DNA of 38,524 bases from positions 1 through 38,524 of the forward strand of contig JAVBLK010000024.1 in assembly GCA_031553565.1 (NCBI GenBank). The letters run 5' to 3'. Each line of letters starts with the position of its first letter. Within the stretch, counting starts at the first letter, position 1. This stretch comes from JAVBLK01 sp031553565. Lineage in GTDB: Bacteria; Bacillota; Clostridia; Christensenellales; DUVY01. The notes under the pieces are model-generated. The model saw only the letters and a program-made list of their open reading frames with translations. It was not told the origin of the DNA and ran no database searches. Shown here one piece after another: positions 18,301 through 25,462 of this stretch. A program made the translations under genes and the position numbers.

Positions 18301-18348
18301 GAAAAAGCGGTGATCCTTATAAACGGCGGAGAAGCCTTGGCCTTATGA
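15307..18348 (+). CDS. addA: AddA subunit of the AddAB helicase-nuclease
   Basis: 1013 aa from the ATG at 15307, which has AGGAA close upstream; an in-frame TTG at 15286 would add seven residues. This is the UvrD/Rep-like 3'-5' motor with a C-terminal RecB-type nuclease. Walker A SAGSGKT ends at about K38-T39, Walker B DEYQD begins at D267, then GDAKQSIYGFR, STIHHAKGMEF and the arginine-finger region LLYVALTRAKNHL. The nuclease domain shows H866, the TIDLMF acidic segment, DYK with D963/K965, and a downstream QLEIY. Residues about 710-745 form a Gly/Ala/Glu-rich insert typical of a flexible linker. It is co-transcribed with addB (65-base gap). Confidence 0.96.
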   Translation: MAQKKKSDNLIRWTSGQETAITDGSNRILVAASAGSGKTSVMIQRAAALIEAGAGLKDMLIVTFTVNAAAEMKTRLYRLLEEKRTGVRREDLNLADIGTLHSFCKKLITRFFYKLDIDPGFVIANASETGAFRSEAADGVIGHFLGAGDAVFSEMADYLSKGRRDEALKGAVTAIYDYSHNSAEPEKWLAAADNFIKASDAGSDAALAAYAAKLAEAAALFSEKYDAVKRKEARLDFIDLERYALELMKDPEVMAFVSQKYKYIFVDEYQDINPKQEEIIRAASQGGSLFMVGDAKQSIYGFRSCDPKIFSDKMRDAAHHKIILLNDNFRSRPEILKYCDDIFSRLMTEETCGIDYAGGSIFNAGAVYDDVSGFPAVSCRFVTGGGAEEEARLIAAAIADLLKEKIYFPKEGLSRRIEYGDIAILTPVIRGAYPRAVIKALTAAGVPVKSEVSRDLFALPEVSLLIDFLAIIDNPLQDIPLAAVMRSSFFRFTDNELACIRLSAPSAGYFHECVFGGRGANISGGLKSKLTAFTAELDRLKKLSGAVTAAQLLESICAGYDYMGDIMAGDLGEETAAGIETFIDIVRNDPLCLTLGGFIAAANALSEAGESEPAPPAGANVRVSTIHHAKGMEFPVVIMMAAGLKFTDKNIRRDIIADRDMGIAVKPQSEDERATRSAAFYQIAKKRFAEECREKMRLLYVALTRAKNHLIITASGAGEGGPCAGAGPDSINGEEAAGPEDSGSAAENENPALVGKSFLYWLENIRSSRCEYRYYSAEECIRPGEGACRAVPAAADPLFIQAYSAAPDKIYPFAAAAAAPAKTTATRLNAEAQRGQEQLFSDEYAGEDRLTAGHAGGGREAGIAYHALFKHINLAAVTNNEIKAEIAALVRDGKLAADAAALINADKVSAVMRSALMDRARKADRVWREQDFLYTLKENGAETLVQGTIDLMFTENGGLVIADYKLSSRPAGTVAGYYRKQLEIYAAAASSILKLEVREKAVILINGGEALAL

Positions 18349-18430
18349 CAGGAAACGGCAGGCGGCAAAACTTCGGGGCGCGGCATGAACGAAAAAACGG
18401 CGGAAAATTCGCGCGGTTTTGCATATTTCC

Positions 18431-18487
18431 TGTCGAAAAGTCATTAAAAACAAAACATTGCCCTGGACGCGCCGAATGTGTTATAAT
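18431..18487 (+). promoter_or_regulatory. Promoter with an exact Spo0A-box-like heptamer upstream
   Basis: TTGCCC (18458-18463), an 18-base spacer and TATAAT (18482-18487) preceded by TGT. The 14 bases around the -10 (GTGTTATAATATAT) are identical to those at the addB promoter. TGTCGAA at 18431-18437 matches the 0A-box consensus exactly, but a heptamer is expected a few times by chance in 38 kb. Confidence 0.45.
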
Positions 18488-18552
18488 ATATTAAGTTGGA
18501 ACGCTGAAAAATTTGGCACAGAATAAACAATATATTAACGGAGAAAAATTTT

Positions 18553-19569
18553 ATGATCCAAAGAATAATTGATTTTTTCAACGGGATAGTCAGTGGCTTG
18601 AACGCCGACTATGTTCTGTACGGCGCGGCGGGGCTTGCGGTATTGATGTTTATCATAATGCTGATCGTCCCGGGCTATGCGCCGCGCTTCAGTAATGCGG
18701 CGAAAAAGACGACAGCGTATTTAAAGCAGAACACGGGGACCGACAGCCTGGACGACAGGATGGACGCGTTTGACAAGCCCGTGCGCGGCGCGTGGAAGAA
18801 TTACCGCGCTTGCTCGAACGGCACCGTGCCGCTGTACCTTACCCAAAGCGTGTGCGTGGACACCCCTTTTGCAAACGGCGGCGGCAGGAACCGCGCCAGA
18901 AATTACTTTGTTATCACCGCGTTTATCGCGGTCATAAGCTTCCTTTTAAACCTGCTGATAATAAAGGGCGCGGTCATAACGGCCGGCGAGTTTATCGCGC
19001 CGGCGGCCGCCCTGATCCTGGGCGCGGTGTTTGCGCTGATCCTGGCGGCCGTGCAGAAAGCAAGGTATAAGAAAGCCTTGGGCGCGTATCAGGATCTTGT
19101 TTCCTGCCTTATCGCCTACATGCCTTCCGATAACAAGATTACGCTGGCCCTGCCCGTGGGCGCGACAGTCCATCCCGAAGCCGCGGCCGAGCCCGCGCCC
19201 GAAAACGAGGGGCAGATGAAATTCGGGGATTCGCAGATATATTACGGCGAGGAGAAAAAAGAACCGCCTGTGTCAGGCGTTTACGCCCCGACGCCTTTTA
19301 CGCCGCCCGTATACGCCGGATACGCACCCAAGACGGAGCCGCCTGCGTATTCCGCGCAAAGGCCGTATGCCGAGCCCGTAAAAGAAGACGTAGTCGCCCA
19401 GATCGAACGGATAACGGCGACCGGCGCCAGCAAGCAGACGATGCTGGAGGTCGCCAAGCTGTTGCAGGCCGAGCGCGCCAAGACAGAAAACAAATCGCCG
19501 GAACAGCAGCGCCGCTTAAATTCCGCCCTCGCCACCCTGCTGAAGGCGATATCGGACACAAACAAATAA
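18553..19569 (+). CDS. Unknown membrane protein with three predicted spans and a Pro-rich cytoplasmic tail
   Basis: 338 aa, not recognised. Predicted spans are at about 21-40, 117-138 and 146-167: one N-terminal helix, a soluble loop of about 75 residues, then a helical pair. Residues 200-290 are Pro/Glu/Ala/Tyr-rich and disordered (several PPVYA/PPAYS-like pieces). The last 45 residues look helical (TMLEVAKLLQAERAK...). The layout loosely resembles MotA/TolQ-type proteins, but I see none of their conserved motifs and do not claim homology. Own promoter upstream and a strong terminator directly downstream, so it is monocistronic. Confidence 0.75.
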   Translation: MIQRIIDFFNGIVSGLNADYVLYGAAGLAVLMFIIMLIVPGYAPRFSNAAKKTTAYLKQNTGTDSLDDRMDAFDKPVRGAWKNYRACSNGTVPLYLTQSVCVDTPFANGGGRNRARNYFVITAFIAVISFLLNLLIIKGAVITAGEFIAPAAALILGAVFALILAAVQKARYKKALGAYQDLVSCLIAYMPSDNKITLALPVGATVHPEAAAEPAPENEGQMKFGDSQIYYGEEKKEPPVSGVYAPTPFTPPVYAGYAPKTEPPAYSAQRPYAEPVKEDVVAQIERITATGASKQTMLEVAKLLQAERAKTENKSPEQQRRLNSALATLLKAISDTNK

Positions 19570-19593
19570 TAAGATCCTTAGTAAGAATACGAT

Positions 19594-19634
19594 AAAGACG
19601 CCGCCGCAAAAATCTTGCGGCGGCGTCTTTTTTT
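19594..19634 (+). terminator. Strong intrinsic terminator between convergent genes
   Basis: A 16-bp perfect stem (AAAGACGCCGCCGCAA / TTGCGGCGGCGTCTTT) with loop AAATC and a run of seven T. It ends the membrane protein gene; on the minus strand the A-run gives only a short T tract for the facing gene. Confidence 0.92.
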
Positions 19635-19666
19635 GTACAACACTTCTTTACTCTACAGCGTCCGCG

Positions 19667-21340
19667 CTATCTTGACAATTTTGTCAGATCGACCAACCTT
19701 CCGTATTTTCTGGCTGTTTCGACTATCTGCGCGTTTATTACCGAGTCGGCTTTTATTATGATATCGCGCGAGGCGTTATAGATATTTTTTACGACCCTGC
19801 GGCCCAGCAGGAATGTGTAGCTGGCGATGATCCTTTCGGGGATATGTTCCAGCTGGTGCGGCCATATGCGGATATCCTCGCCGCTGTCAACAATGATAAA
19901 GCCGGCTGCTTCCTCTGACGCGGGCGGCTGCGGCCAATCCTCCGCGGCGCCGCCTTTTAAGCGGTTCGGCGCGGCCTTGGTTATCCTTACTGCCTCGTCA
20001 GCCTTCTTTTTTTTTATTGCGGCGGGGACGGCCGTTCCGGTATTTTCATCCGGCTGCCCGCCTTGGTAATATTGCGGCTCTGCGGGGCTTTCGGCGGGCG
20101 CGCGTATCGAGTAATTATCATATATCTTGTAATTATCGGCGGCCTTATTGCCGGCTTTAAGGTTTTCTTTTTTTTTGTCCCCGGCGTCTCCGCCTGTATC
20201 GGGGACAGCTTTCGCGCGCTTGATTTTTGCGTCCGACGTCCATACGCGCACCCCGCTGTCTGCGTCAGCGTCTGCATAAGTTTCAGCGTCAGGCCGCTTT
20301 TCGGCGTCCGCCTCTGTTTTTGCAGGGCTTTCATGGGGGGCAGCGTCCTTTACGGTTACTTTGGTGCGGCTTTCGGTACGGCCGGCGGTATCGGCAGGAG
20401 GATCGATATTTTCAGCCTGTTTTTCAGAGGAAACGGCGTCGGCCGCCGCCGGGCGCAAGTTTACCTCCGCGCCGTTTATGATCAGCTTAGGAAAGACCGG
20501 CGCCGGGTCCTTGGCGCGATCGACCTCCGCCTTTACCTGCTCTTCAAACTTTGCCTGCTGCGCCGCGGCGTCAAAGTCAAGCCGCTCGTCCTCAAAGGCC
20601 TGACCGGCAAGAGCGTCCTGATTGTCCGCCTTGACGGCCGTCACCTCCGAAACCTGCCCGCCCGTCCTTAACTTAACTGTTTTTTTCGCGGCGTCCGCAT
20701 CGCCGGCCGGAGCGGTTTTTATCTTTTCCGGCGATTTTTCACGCGGCGCGCGCTTAACAAAATTGTCTTTTGCCGCAGCCGGCTCCTTCGGCCCGGACGC
20801 GGTATCCCGCTCTTCCGGCTGGTTTTCCGCGGTCACCTTCCTCCCGATATCGGCGGGCTTGGGCAGAGGGACTTTCTTTGCCGCTGCCTGGGTTTTTACG
20901 CGGTAGCCGCCCGTTGCCGTCACAACGATGTCGCGGCTGCTGCTGAAAACCTCGGATAAGGGAAGGCTCTTGTTCTTATCGTATATAAGCTCGACAACGC
21001 CGTCCTTTTCATTTAAGATGACGTCCGAAACGATGCCGGTATGCTTGCCTTCGGCAGTATATATACGGCAATTGATCGGATTATTGTCGTTTAATGGCGC
21101 GCTGACGGCGGGGACGACCGCTTGTCCGTTTTTAACCATGATCGCGTTCTCGCCCACAAAATATATTTCCGGGAACGGCACCGCTTTTTCGTCGCACTCG
21201 GCGTCGTTTTCGTCGTACAGCACCAGCCACTCGGCTTTTTTAAGCTTGTTGTCAAAGCTGATATTCTTGATAATGCCCTCGATCCGTCCCCCGTGCAGGC
21301 TGATCAGCGGCTTGGAAAGATAATCGCTTGCTTTTCGCAT
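19667..21340 (-). CDS. PRC-barrel protein with long low-complexity linker
   Basis: 557 aa. Residues about 1-80 and 85-150 look like two PRC-barrel domains (YrrD/YlmC style: KPLISLHGGRIEGIIKNI..., and GKHTGIVSDVILNEKDGVVELIY). PRC barrels occur in RNA-processing and electron-transfer proteins and in poorly understood sporulation-era proteins; the role here is unknown. About 155-480 is a hydrophilic linker very rich in Ala, Lys, Asp, Glu and Pro. The last 70 residues form a compact domain (YTFLLGRRVVKNIYNASRDI... ending VETARKYGRLVDLTKL) that looks conserved in style, like small domains reading 'keeps an element, sets an identity', but I cannot name it. No signal peptide, so cytoplasmic. TGAGG upstream of the ATG is a plausible ribosome-binding site. 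Confidence 0.75.
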   Translation of the reverse strand: MRKASDYLSKPLISLHGGRIEGIIKNISFDNKLKKAEWLVLYDENDAECDEKAVPFPEIYFVGENAIMVKNGQAVVPAVSAPLNDNNPINCRIYTAEGKHTGIVSDVILNEKDGVVELIYDKNKSLPLSEVFSSSRDIVVTATGGYRVKTQAAAKKVPLPKPADIGRKVTAENQPEERDTASGPKEPAAAKDNFVKRAPREKSPEKIKTAPAGDADAAKKTVKLRTGGQVSEVTAVKADNQDALAGQAFEDERLDFDAAAQQAKFEEQVKAEVDRAKDPAPVFPKLIINGAEVNLRPAAADAVSSEKQAENIDPPADTAGRTESRTKVTVKDAAPHESPAKTEADAEKRPDAETYADADADSGVRVWTSDAKIKRAKAVPDTGGDAGDKKKENLKAGNKAADNYKIYDNYSIRAPAESPAEPQYYQGGQPDENTGTAVPAAIKKKKADEAVRITKAAPNRLKGGAAEDWPQPPASEEAAGFIIVDSGEDIRIWPHQLEHIPERIIASYTFLLGRRVVKNIYNASRDIIIKADSVINAQIVETARKYGRLVDLTKLSR

Positions 21341-21416
21341 ATAATAATAACCTCACTGTTGATTTTTTGTAAAAAGACACTGCCGTCTGTAAACACAACT
21401 ATATATATGCCGGTTG

Positions 21417-21425
21417 TGCTATAAT
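21417..21425 (+). promoter_or_regulatory. Extended -10 promoter of the AEC permease gene
   Basis: TGC TATAAT at 21417-21425 in the context GGTTGTGCTATAAT. It gives a leader of about 113 bases containing two near-identical GGGCGGTAT boxes, near 21431 and 21521. Confidence 0.5.
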
Positions 21426-21544
21426 AATAACGGGCGGTATGCGAACGCTTTCGCCTTCCGCTTTAATGCCGTGCGCCGCGCCGTAAAACCGCGGAAACGC
21501 CGCCTTTTCCGTATTTTACGGGCGGTATATAAGGAAGCTTCTGT

Positions 21545-22555
21545 ATGTACGTTAATGTTCTGCTTTCGATCCTGATGCTGGTCGCGCTGATCCTGCCCGG
21601 ATTCATTTTGCGTAAATTCAAGATGGTGTTCAAGGTCTCGGTTTCCAGCCTTGTCGCCATACTTTTGTACGTCAACCAGCCTTTTCTGATCATCAAGTCC
21701 TTTTTGTACGACAGCTCGAACGGACTCGACCCTTACGACGGCAATTTTTTATTATGCCTTTTATATGTGTTCCTTATCTCGATCGCGGCACAGCTGCTGC
21801 TGTTTTTCGTGATGAAGCTGTGCATGCGGAAGGTGCGCCCCGTTGAAAAGTCCAGGGCGTACACCTTTGCCGGGATATTCGGGAACATAGGCTTTATCGG
21901 CATCCCTTTCATCGCGGGGGTCATGGCGGACAGCCCGCAGCTGCCCGCCGCGTTGATCTACTGCACGGTTTTCAACGTGACCTTCAATATGCTGATGTGG
22001 ACGGTCGGCGTATATATCATTACCGGCGACCCTAAATCGATGAGGCCGCTGAAAATGATCCTGAACCCGTCGGTGCTTGCCCTCGTTGTCGCGCTGCCGC
22101 TGTTCTTTTTGAAAATCGACCTGCACGCGACCCTTGCGGGCAAGACCGCGGCAAAGTTTATCGGCTTTATCGGCGATATGACCACGCCGGTCGCAATGTT
22201 CATCGTCGGTATCCGGCTGGCGGATATGAATATCAAGGAGATATTTACCGACGTCTGGGCGTGGGTGTGCAGCGCGGTAAAGCTTGTGGCCGCCCCGCTT
22301 ATAATGACCGGCATCGTCCTTTTATTAAGGCTGACGGGAATGTTCGGGACGGGGGAGATATACGAGAGCTACGGCAAGGCCGCGCTGACCGTGCTGATCG
22401 CGCTGTCGGCGCTGCCGTCGGCGGCCAGCACGATTGCTTTCACCGAGAAATACAGGGGCGACACGCAGACCGCGTTAAAGGGTTTTATGAACAGCACACT
22501 CTTGTCGGCGGCGCTGCTGCCGCTGATACTGATGCTGCTTTTATCGCTGCTTTGA
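21545..22555 (+). CDS. AEC-family (auxin efflux carrier-like) permease
   Basis: 336 aa, about ten hydrophobic spans with the family's two-half layout. The first half ends in the conserved GIFGNIGFIGIPF segment (about 118-130) with a crossover Asn and Pro. The second half has the ALPSAASTIAFTEKYRGD motif (about 293-310). Bacterial AEC proteins move organic anions such as malate and malonate; the substrate here cannot be inferred. AAGGAAGC lies about 7 bases before the ATG. A 156-base gap with its own promoter separates it from the next gene, so the two are probably not one operon. Confidence 0.9.
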   Translation: MYVNVLLSILMLVALILPGFILRKFKMVFKVSVSSLVAILLYVNQPFLIIKSFLYDSSNGLDPYDGNFLLCLLYVFLISIAAQLLLFFVMKLCMRKVRPVEKSRAYTFAGIFGNIGFIGIPFIAGVMADSPQLPAALIYCTVFNVTFNMLMWTVGVYIITGDPKSMRPLKMILNPSVLALVVALPLFFLKIDLHATLAGKTAAKFIGFIGDMTTPVAMFIVGIRLADMNIKEIFTDVWAWVCSAVKLVAAPLIMTGIVLLLRLTGMFGTGEIYESYGKAALTVLIALSALPSAASTIAFTEKYRGDTQTALKGFMNSTLLSAALLPLILMLLLSLL

Positions 22556-22578
22556 TGAAAATCACGCAAAAACGGCGC

Positions 22579-22607
22579 GTGACAAAGGCAGGACTGTATG
22601 CTATAAT
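22579..22607 (+). promoter_or_regulatory. Promoter of the HAD phosphatase gene
   Basis: GTGACA (22579-22584), a 17-base spacer and TATAAT (22602-22607) preceded by TGC. One of the best sigma-A matches in the window; the leader would be about 98 bases. Confidence 0.65.
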
Positions 22608-22711
22608 AATGATACAAGGGCAAAATGGCCGGGCTAAGCTGCTTCCTTTTCTTGACGGCTGCCGCTTTTTAAAAAGACGCCTGCCGTGAAGATAAAGGTT
22701 TTTCAATTTAT

Positions 22712-23542
22712 ATGAGAGAACTTAAATACAAGCTTGTGTCCTGCGATATGGACGATACCCTGCTTAAGAGCGACAATACGATAAGCCAACGGAACCTTTT
22801 TGCGATACGGGAGTTTGAGAAGCGCGGCGGCGTGTTTATGGTCAATACCGGCAGGATGCACGCCTCGGCGGTAAAGCGCGTCGGGGAGCTGGGACTTGAC
22901 TCCGCCACGCCGGTATCCGCGTTTCAGGGCGCGATGATCTCCAGGTTTAACGGTGCAGAGCTCATGTTTTATAAGCCGCTGGGGTACGAAATGTCGCTGA
23001 AGGTCGTTGAGGAGGCCGAGCGGCTGGGGATATACGCCCAGATTTACGATAAGAACGACTTCTATTTTGTGCCGCCCGCGCCCGGGATGCCCGATTACGG
23101 CCGGCTGTACGCCGAAAGGTGCGGCGTCGAATATAAGAACGTCCCGTCGCTTTCGGGCCATCTGAGAAAGACAAAGATGGACTGCGTCAAGGTCCTGCTT
23201 ATGGACGAGCCGGAAAAGGTGAAGGGGCACCTTCAGTATTTCGGTAAAATGCTGGGAAACTCCGCGATCGTCAACACCTCGTCGCCGTATATGTGCGAAA
23301 TATTCAGCGCGGGGGCAGGGAAGGACGTCGCATGCGACGAGATCTGCCGACTGATGGGGATAACGATTGCGCAGTGTATGGCGATCGGCGACAGTATGAA
23401 CGACTACACGATGATAAGGCACGCGGGGCTGGGCGTTGCGGTCTCGAACGCGCTGCCGGAAATCCTGAAGGCCGCGAAATACATAACGGACTCGAACAAC
23501 GATGACGGCGTGGCAAAGGCGATAGAAAGGTTCTGCCTGTAA
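22712..23542 (+). CDS. Cof-type HAD-superfamily sugar-phosphate phosphatase
   Basis: 276 aa, normal for class IIB (Cof) phosphatases. Motif I is DMDDTLL with nucleophile D12 and acid/base D14. Motif II is the VNTGRM segment near residue 48. Motif IV is GDSMND (226-231), followed by GLGVAVSNA and the ITDSNNDDGVAKAI tail typical of the family. A cap domain lies between about 85 and 190. Such enzymes act on small phosphorylated sugars or cofactors; the exact substrate is not predictable. It directly precedes the glycogen genes, compatible with but not proof of a sugar-phosphate role. Confidence 0.92.
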   Translation: MRELKYKLVSCDMDDTLLKSDNTISQRNLFAIREFEKRGGVFMVNTGRMHASAVKRVGELGLDSATPVSAFQGAMISRFNGAELMFYKPLGYEMSLKVVEEAERLGIYAQIYDKNDFYFVPPAPGMPDYGRLYAERCGVEYKNVPSLSGHLRKTKMDCVKVLLMDEPEKVKGHLQYFGKMLGNSAIVNTSSPYMCEIFSAGAGKDVACDEICRLMGITIAQCMAIGDSMNDYTMIRHAGLGVAVSNALPEILKAAKYITDSNNDDGVAKAIERFCL

Positions 23543-23631
23543 AGCGGCGCGGAAAAGTATTGCCAAAGGCCTGCAAATATTTTTATGCGTAACCGAATAT
23601 ATTACTAAGATGATTCGTATGGAGGAGTCTT

Positions 23632-25272
23632 ATGGATAAGAAAACTGCTGAGAAAACCGTGACGGCAGAAAAGAAGGTCAAAGCTGCAGATACTTTCGCA
23701 AGCGGAAACGCAGCCCCGGCTGCAAAGGCGGCAAAGCCTGCCGCTGCCAAAGCGAAGCCTAAGGCAAAGCCCGCTGTAAATGCCGCGGCGGCAGGCAAGC
23801 CCGCGGTAAAAACGGCGGCAAAAGCCGAAACAGCGCCGCGCGTAAAGATTCTTTTTGCCGCGGCCGAGGCTTTCCCGTTTTGCGGCACGGGCGGACTGGG
23901 CGAGGTGGCAGGGTCACTGCCGAAAGCCGTCAACAAGGATAAGGGTTTTGACGTGCGCGTTATGGTGCCGTACTACAAGGACCTTATCCCTGCCGAATTT
24001 TCGTCAAAATTCAAGTTTTTGACCAGTTTCAATGTCCAGCTCTCGTGGCGGTCGCTGTATTGCGGCATATTCGAATACGACTACGAGGGCGTAAAATATT
24101 ATTTCCTGGATAACGAATATTATTTCAAGCGGAACGCGCTGTACGGCTTTTACGACGACGGCGAGCGGTTCGCGTTCTTTTCGCGCGCGGCCGTCGAGGC
24201 GCTCTATCTAATCAATTTTATCCCCGACATCCTGCACGCCCATGACTGGCAGGCCGCGCTGATACCCGTGTATTACAAGCTTTATTATATGCACAACCGC
24301 GCCGGCTACGGCAAGATCAAAACCGTTTTCACCATTCATAATATCGAGTACCAGGGCAAATACGGCCGGGAGACGATAGAGGACCTGTTCGGGATATCCA
24401 AGCAGGAGCTTCATTCGCTGGAGTACGGCGGCTGCATAAACCTGTGCAAGGCGGCAATGGATTACAGCGACGCGGTGACGACCGTCAGCCCGACCTACGC
24501 CAAGGAGCTTATGTCGCCCGCGTTCTCCTACGGCTTGTCCGAGATAGTTAAATGGAACGCAAACAAGCTGACGGGGATCCTGAACGGCATCGATTATACC
24601 GGCTATGACCCAAGGACCGACGACGCATTGTTTGTAAAGTACAGCCCGGATACCTTTCCCGAAAAGGCCGGGAATAAGACCGGCCTGCAAAAAATGCTGG
24701 GGCTGACCGTGGATCCCGATATCCCGATGATCGCGGTCGTGACAAGGCTGGTCGCGCACAAGGGGATGGACCTCCTTAAACAGGTCGTTCATGATATATT
24801 GAAGCAAAATGTGCAGATCGTGCTTTTGGGCAAGGGCGACGCGGACTACGAGGGTTATTTTACCTATGTCGAGCGCAATTACGAGAAGAAGTTTAAGGCC
24901 GTGATAGCCTTTAACCGCGATATGAGCCGTAAGTTCTACGGCGCGGCCGATATGTTTTTAATGCCCTCGCGCACCGAGCCGTGCGGGCTTGCGCAAATGA
25001 TAGCCTGCCGTTACGGCACCCTGCCCATCGTCAGGGAGACCGGCGGCCTTTACGACAGCATACAGGACTGCAACAGCGAGAACATGGGCAACGGCTTTAC
25101 GTTTTCGCGCTACGACGCCGAGGACCTTGCCGGCGCGATATCGCGCGCCCTTTTGATGTATAACAACAACAGAGCGGTATGGGACGCGCTTGCGGCAAGG
25201 ATAATGCGGATAGACTTCTCATGGGAAAATTCGGCAAAGAGCTATAAGGACTTTTACAAGGGGCTTTTATAA
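23632..25272 (+). CDS. glgA: Glycogen synthase with histone-H1-like N-terminal tail
   Basis: 546 aa. A GT5 glycogen synthase that transfers glucose from ADP-glucose to a growing alpha-1,4-glucan. The catalytic part starts only at about residue 70 (RVKILFAAAEAFPF). Before it is a tail made almost entirely of Lys, Ala and Pro, with repeats such as AKAKPKAKPA. The usual N-terminal KTGGL nucleotide motif reads GTGGLGEVAGSLP, so the Lys is replaced by Gly; I believe this occurs in other Clostridia synthases but could not check. The C-terminal motif TEPCGLAQMIA with E449 is intact. A very strong GGAGGAG site sits 6-8 bases before the ATG, supporting this start and so the tail. First gene of the glycogen block; no glgC, glgD or glgB is in the window. 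Confidence 0.93.
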   Translation: MDKKTAEKTVTAEKKVKAADTFASGNAAPAAKAAKPAAAKAKPKAKPAVNAAAAGKPAVKTAAKAETAPRVKILFAAAEAFPFCGTGGLGEVAGSLPKAVNKDKGFDVRVMVPYYKDLIPAEFSSKFKFLTSFNVQLSWRSLYCGIFEYDYEGVKYYFLDNEYYFKRNALYGFYDDGERFAFFSRAAVEALYLINFIPDILHAHDWQAALIPVYYKLYYMHNRAGYGKIKTVFTIHNIEYQGKYGRETIEDLFGISKQELHSLEYGGCINLCKAAMDYSDAVTTVSPTYAKELMSPAFSYGLSEIVKWNANKLTGILNGIDYTGYDPRTDDALFVKYSPDTFPEKAGNKTGLQKMLGLTVDPDIPMIAVVTRLVAHKGMDLLKQVVHDILKQNVQIVLLGKGDADYEGYFTYVERNYEKKFKAVIAFNRDMSRKFYGAADMFLMPSRTEPCGLAQMIACRYGTLPIVRETGGLYDSIQDCNSENMGNGFTFSRYDAEDLAGAISRALLMYNNNRAVWDALAARIMRIDFSWENSAKSYKDFYKGLL

Positions 25273-25392
25273 CTATATAGAGACGGCCGCGGCGGCAAAG
25301 ATACGCGGCGCCCGTTGCATCTTTGGTACGGTCAGCGCGTTTATCCCGTTTTGTCCGGCGGCAAACCATTTACATATATGCTAAGCGGCGGT

Positions 25393-25416
25393 TAAAATGA
25401 GTGATTTCTCATTTTA
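25393..25416. promoter_or_regulatory. Perfect 9-bp inverted repeat in the glgA-glgP gap
   Basis: TAAAATGAG and CTCATTTTA around a 6-base loop, 47 bases before glgP. No T-run follows. A regulator site or mRNA hairpin is possible. The rest of the 190-base gap shows no clear promoter. Confidence 0.4.
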
Positions 25417-25462
25417 GGCGCAGATTAGTATTACTTAAAAAAAGGAATACGATCTGATAAAA

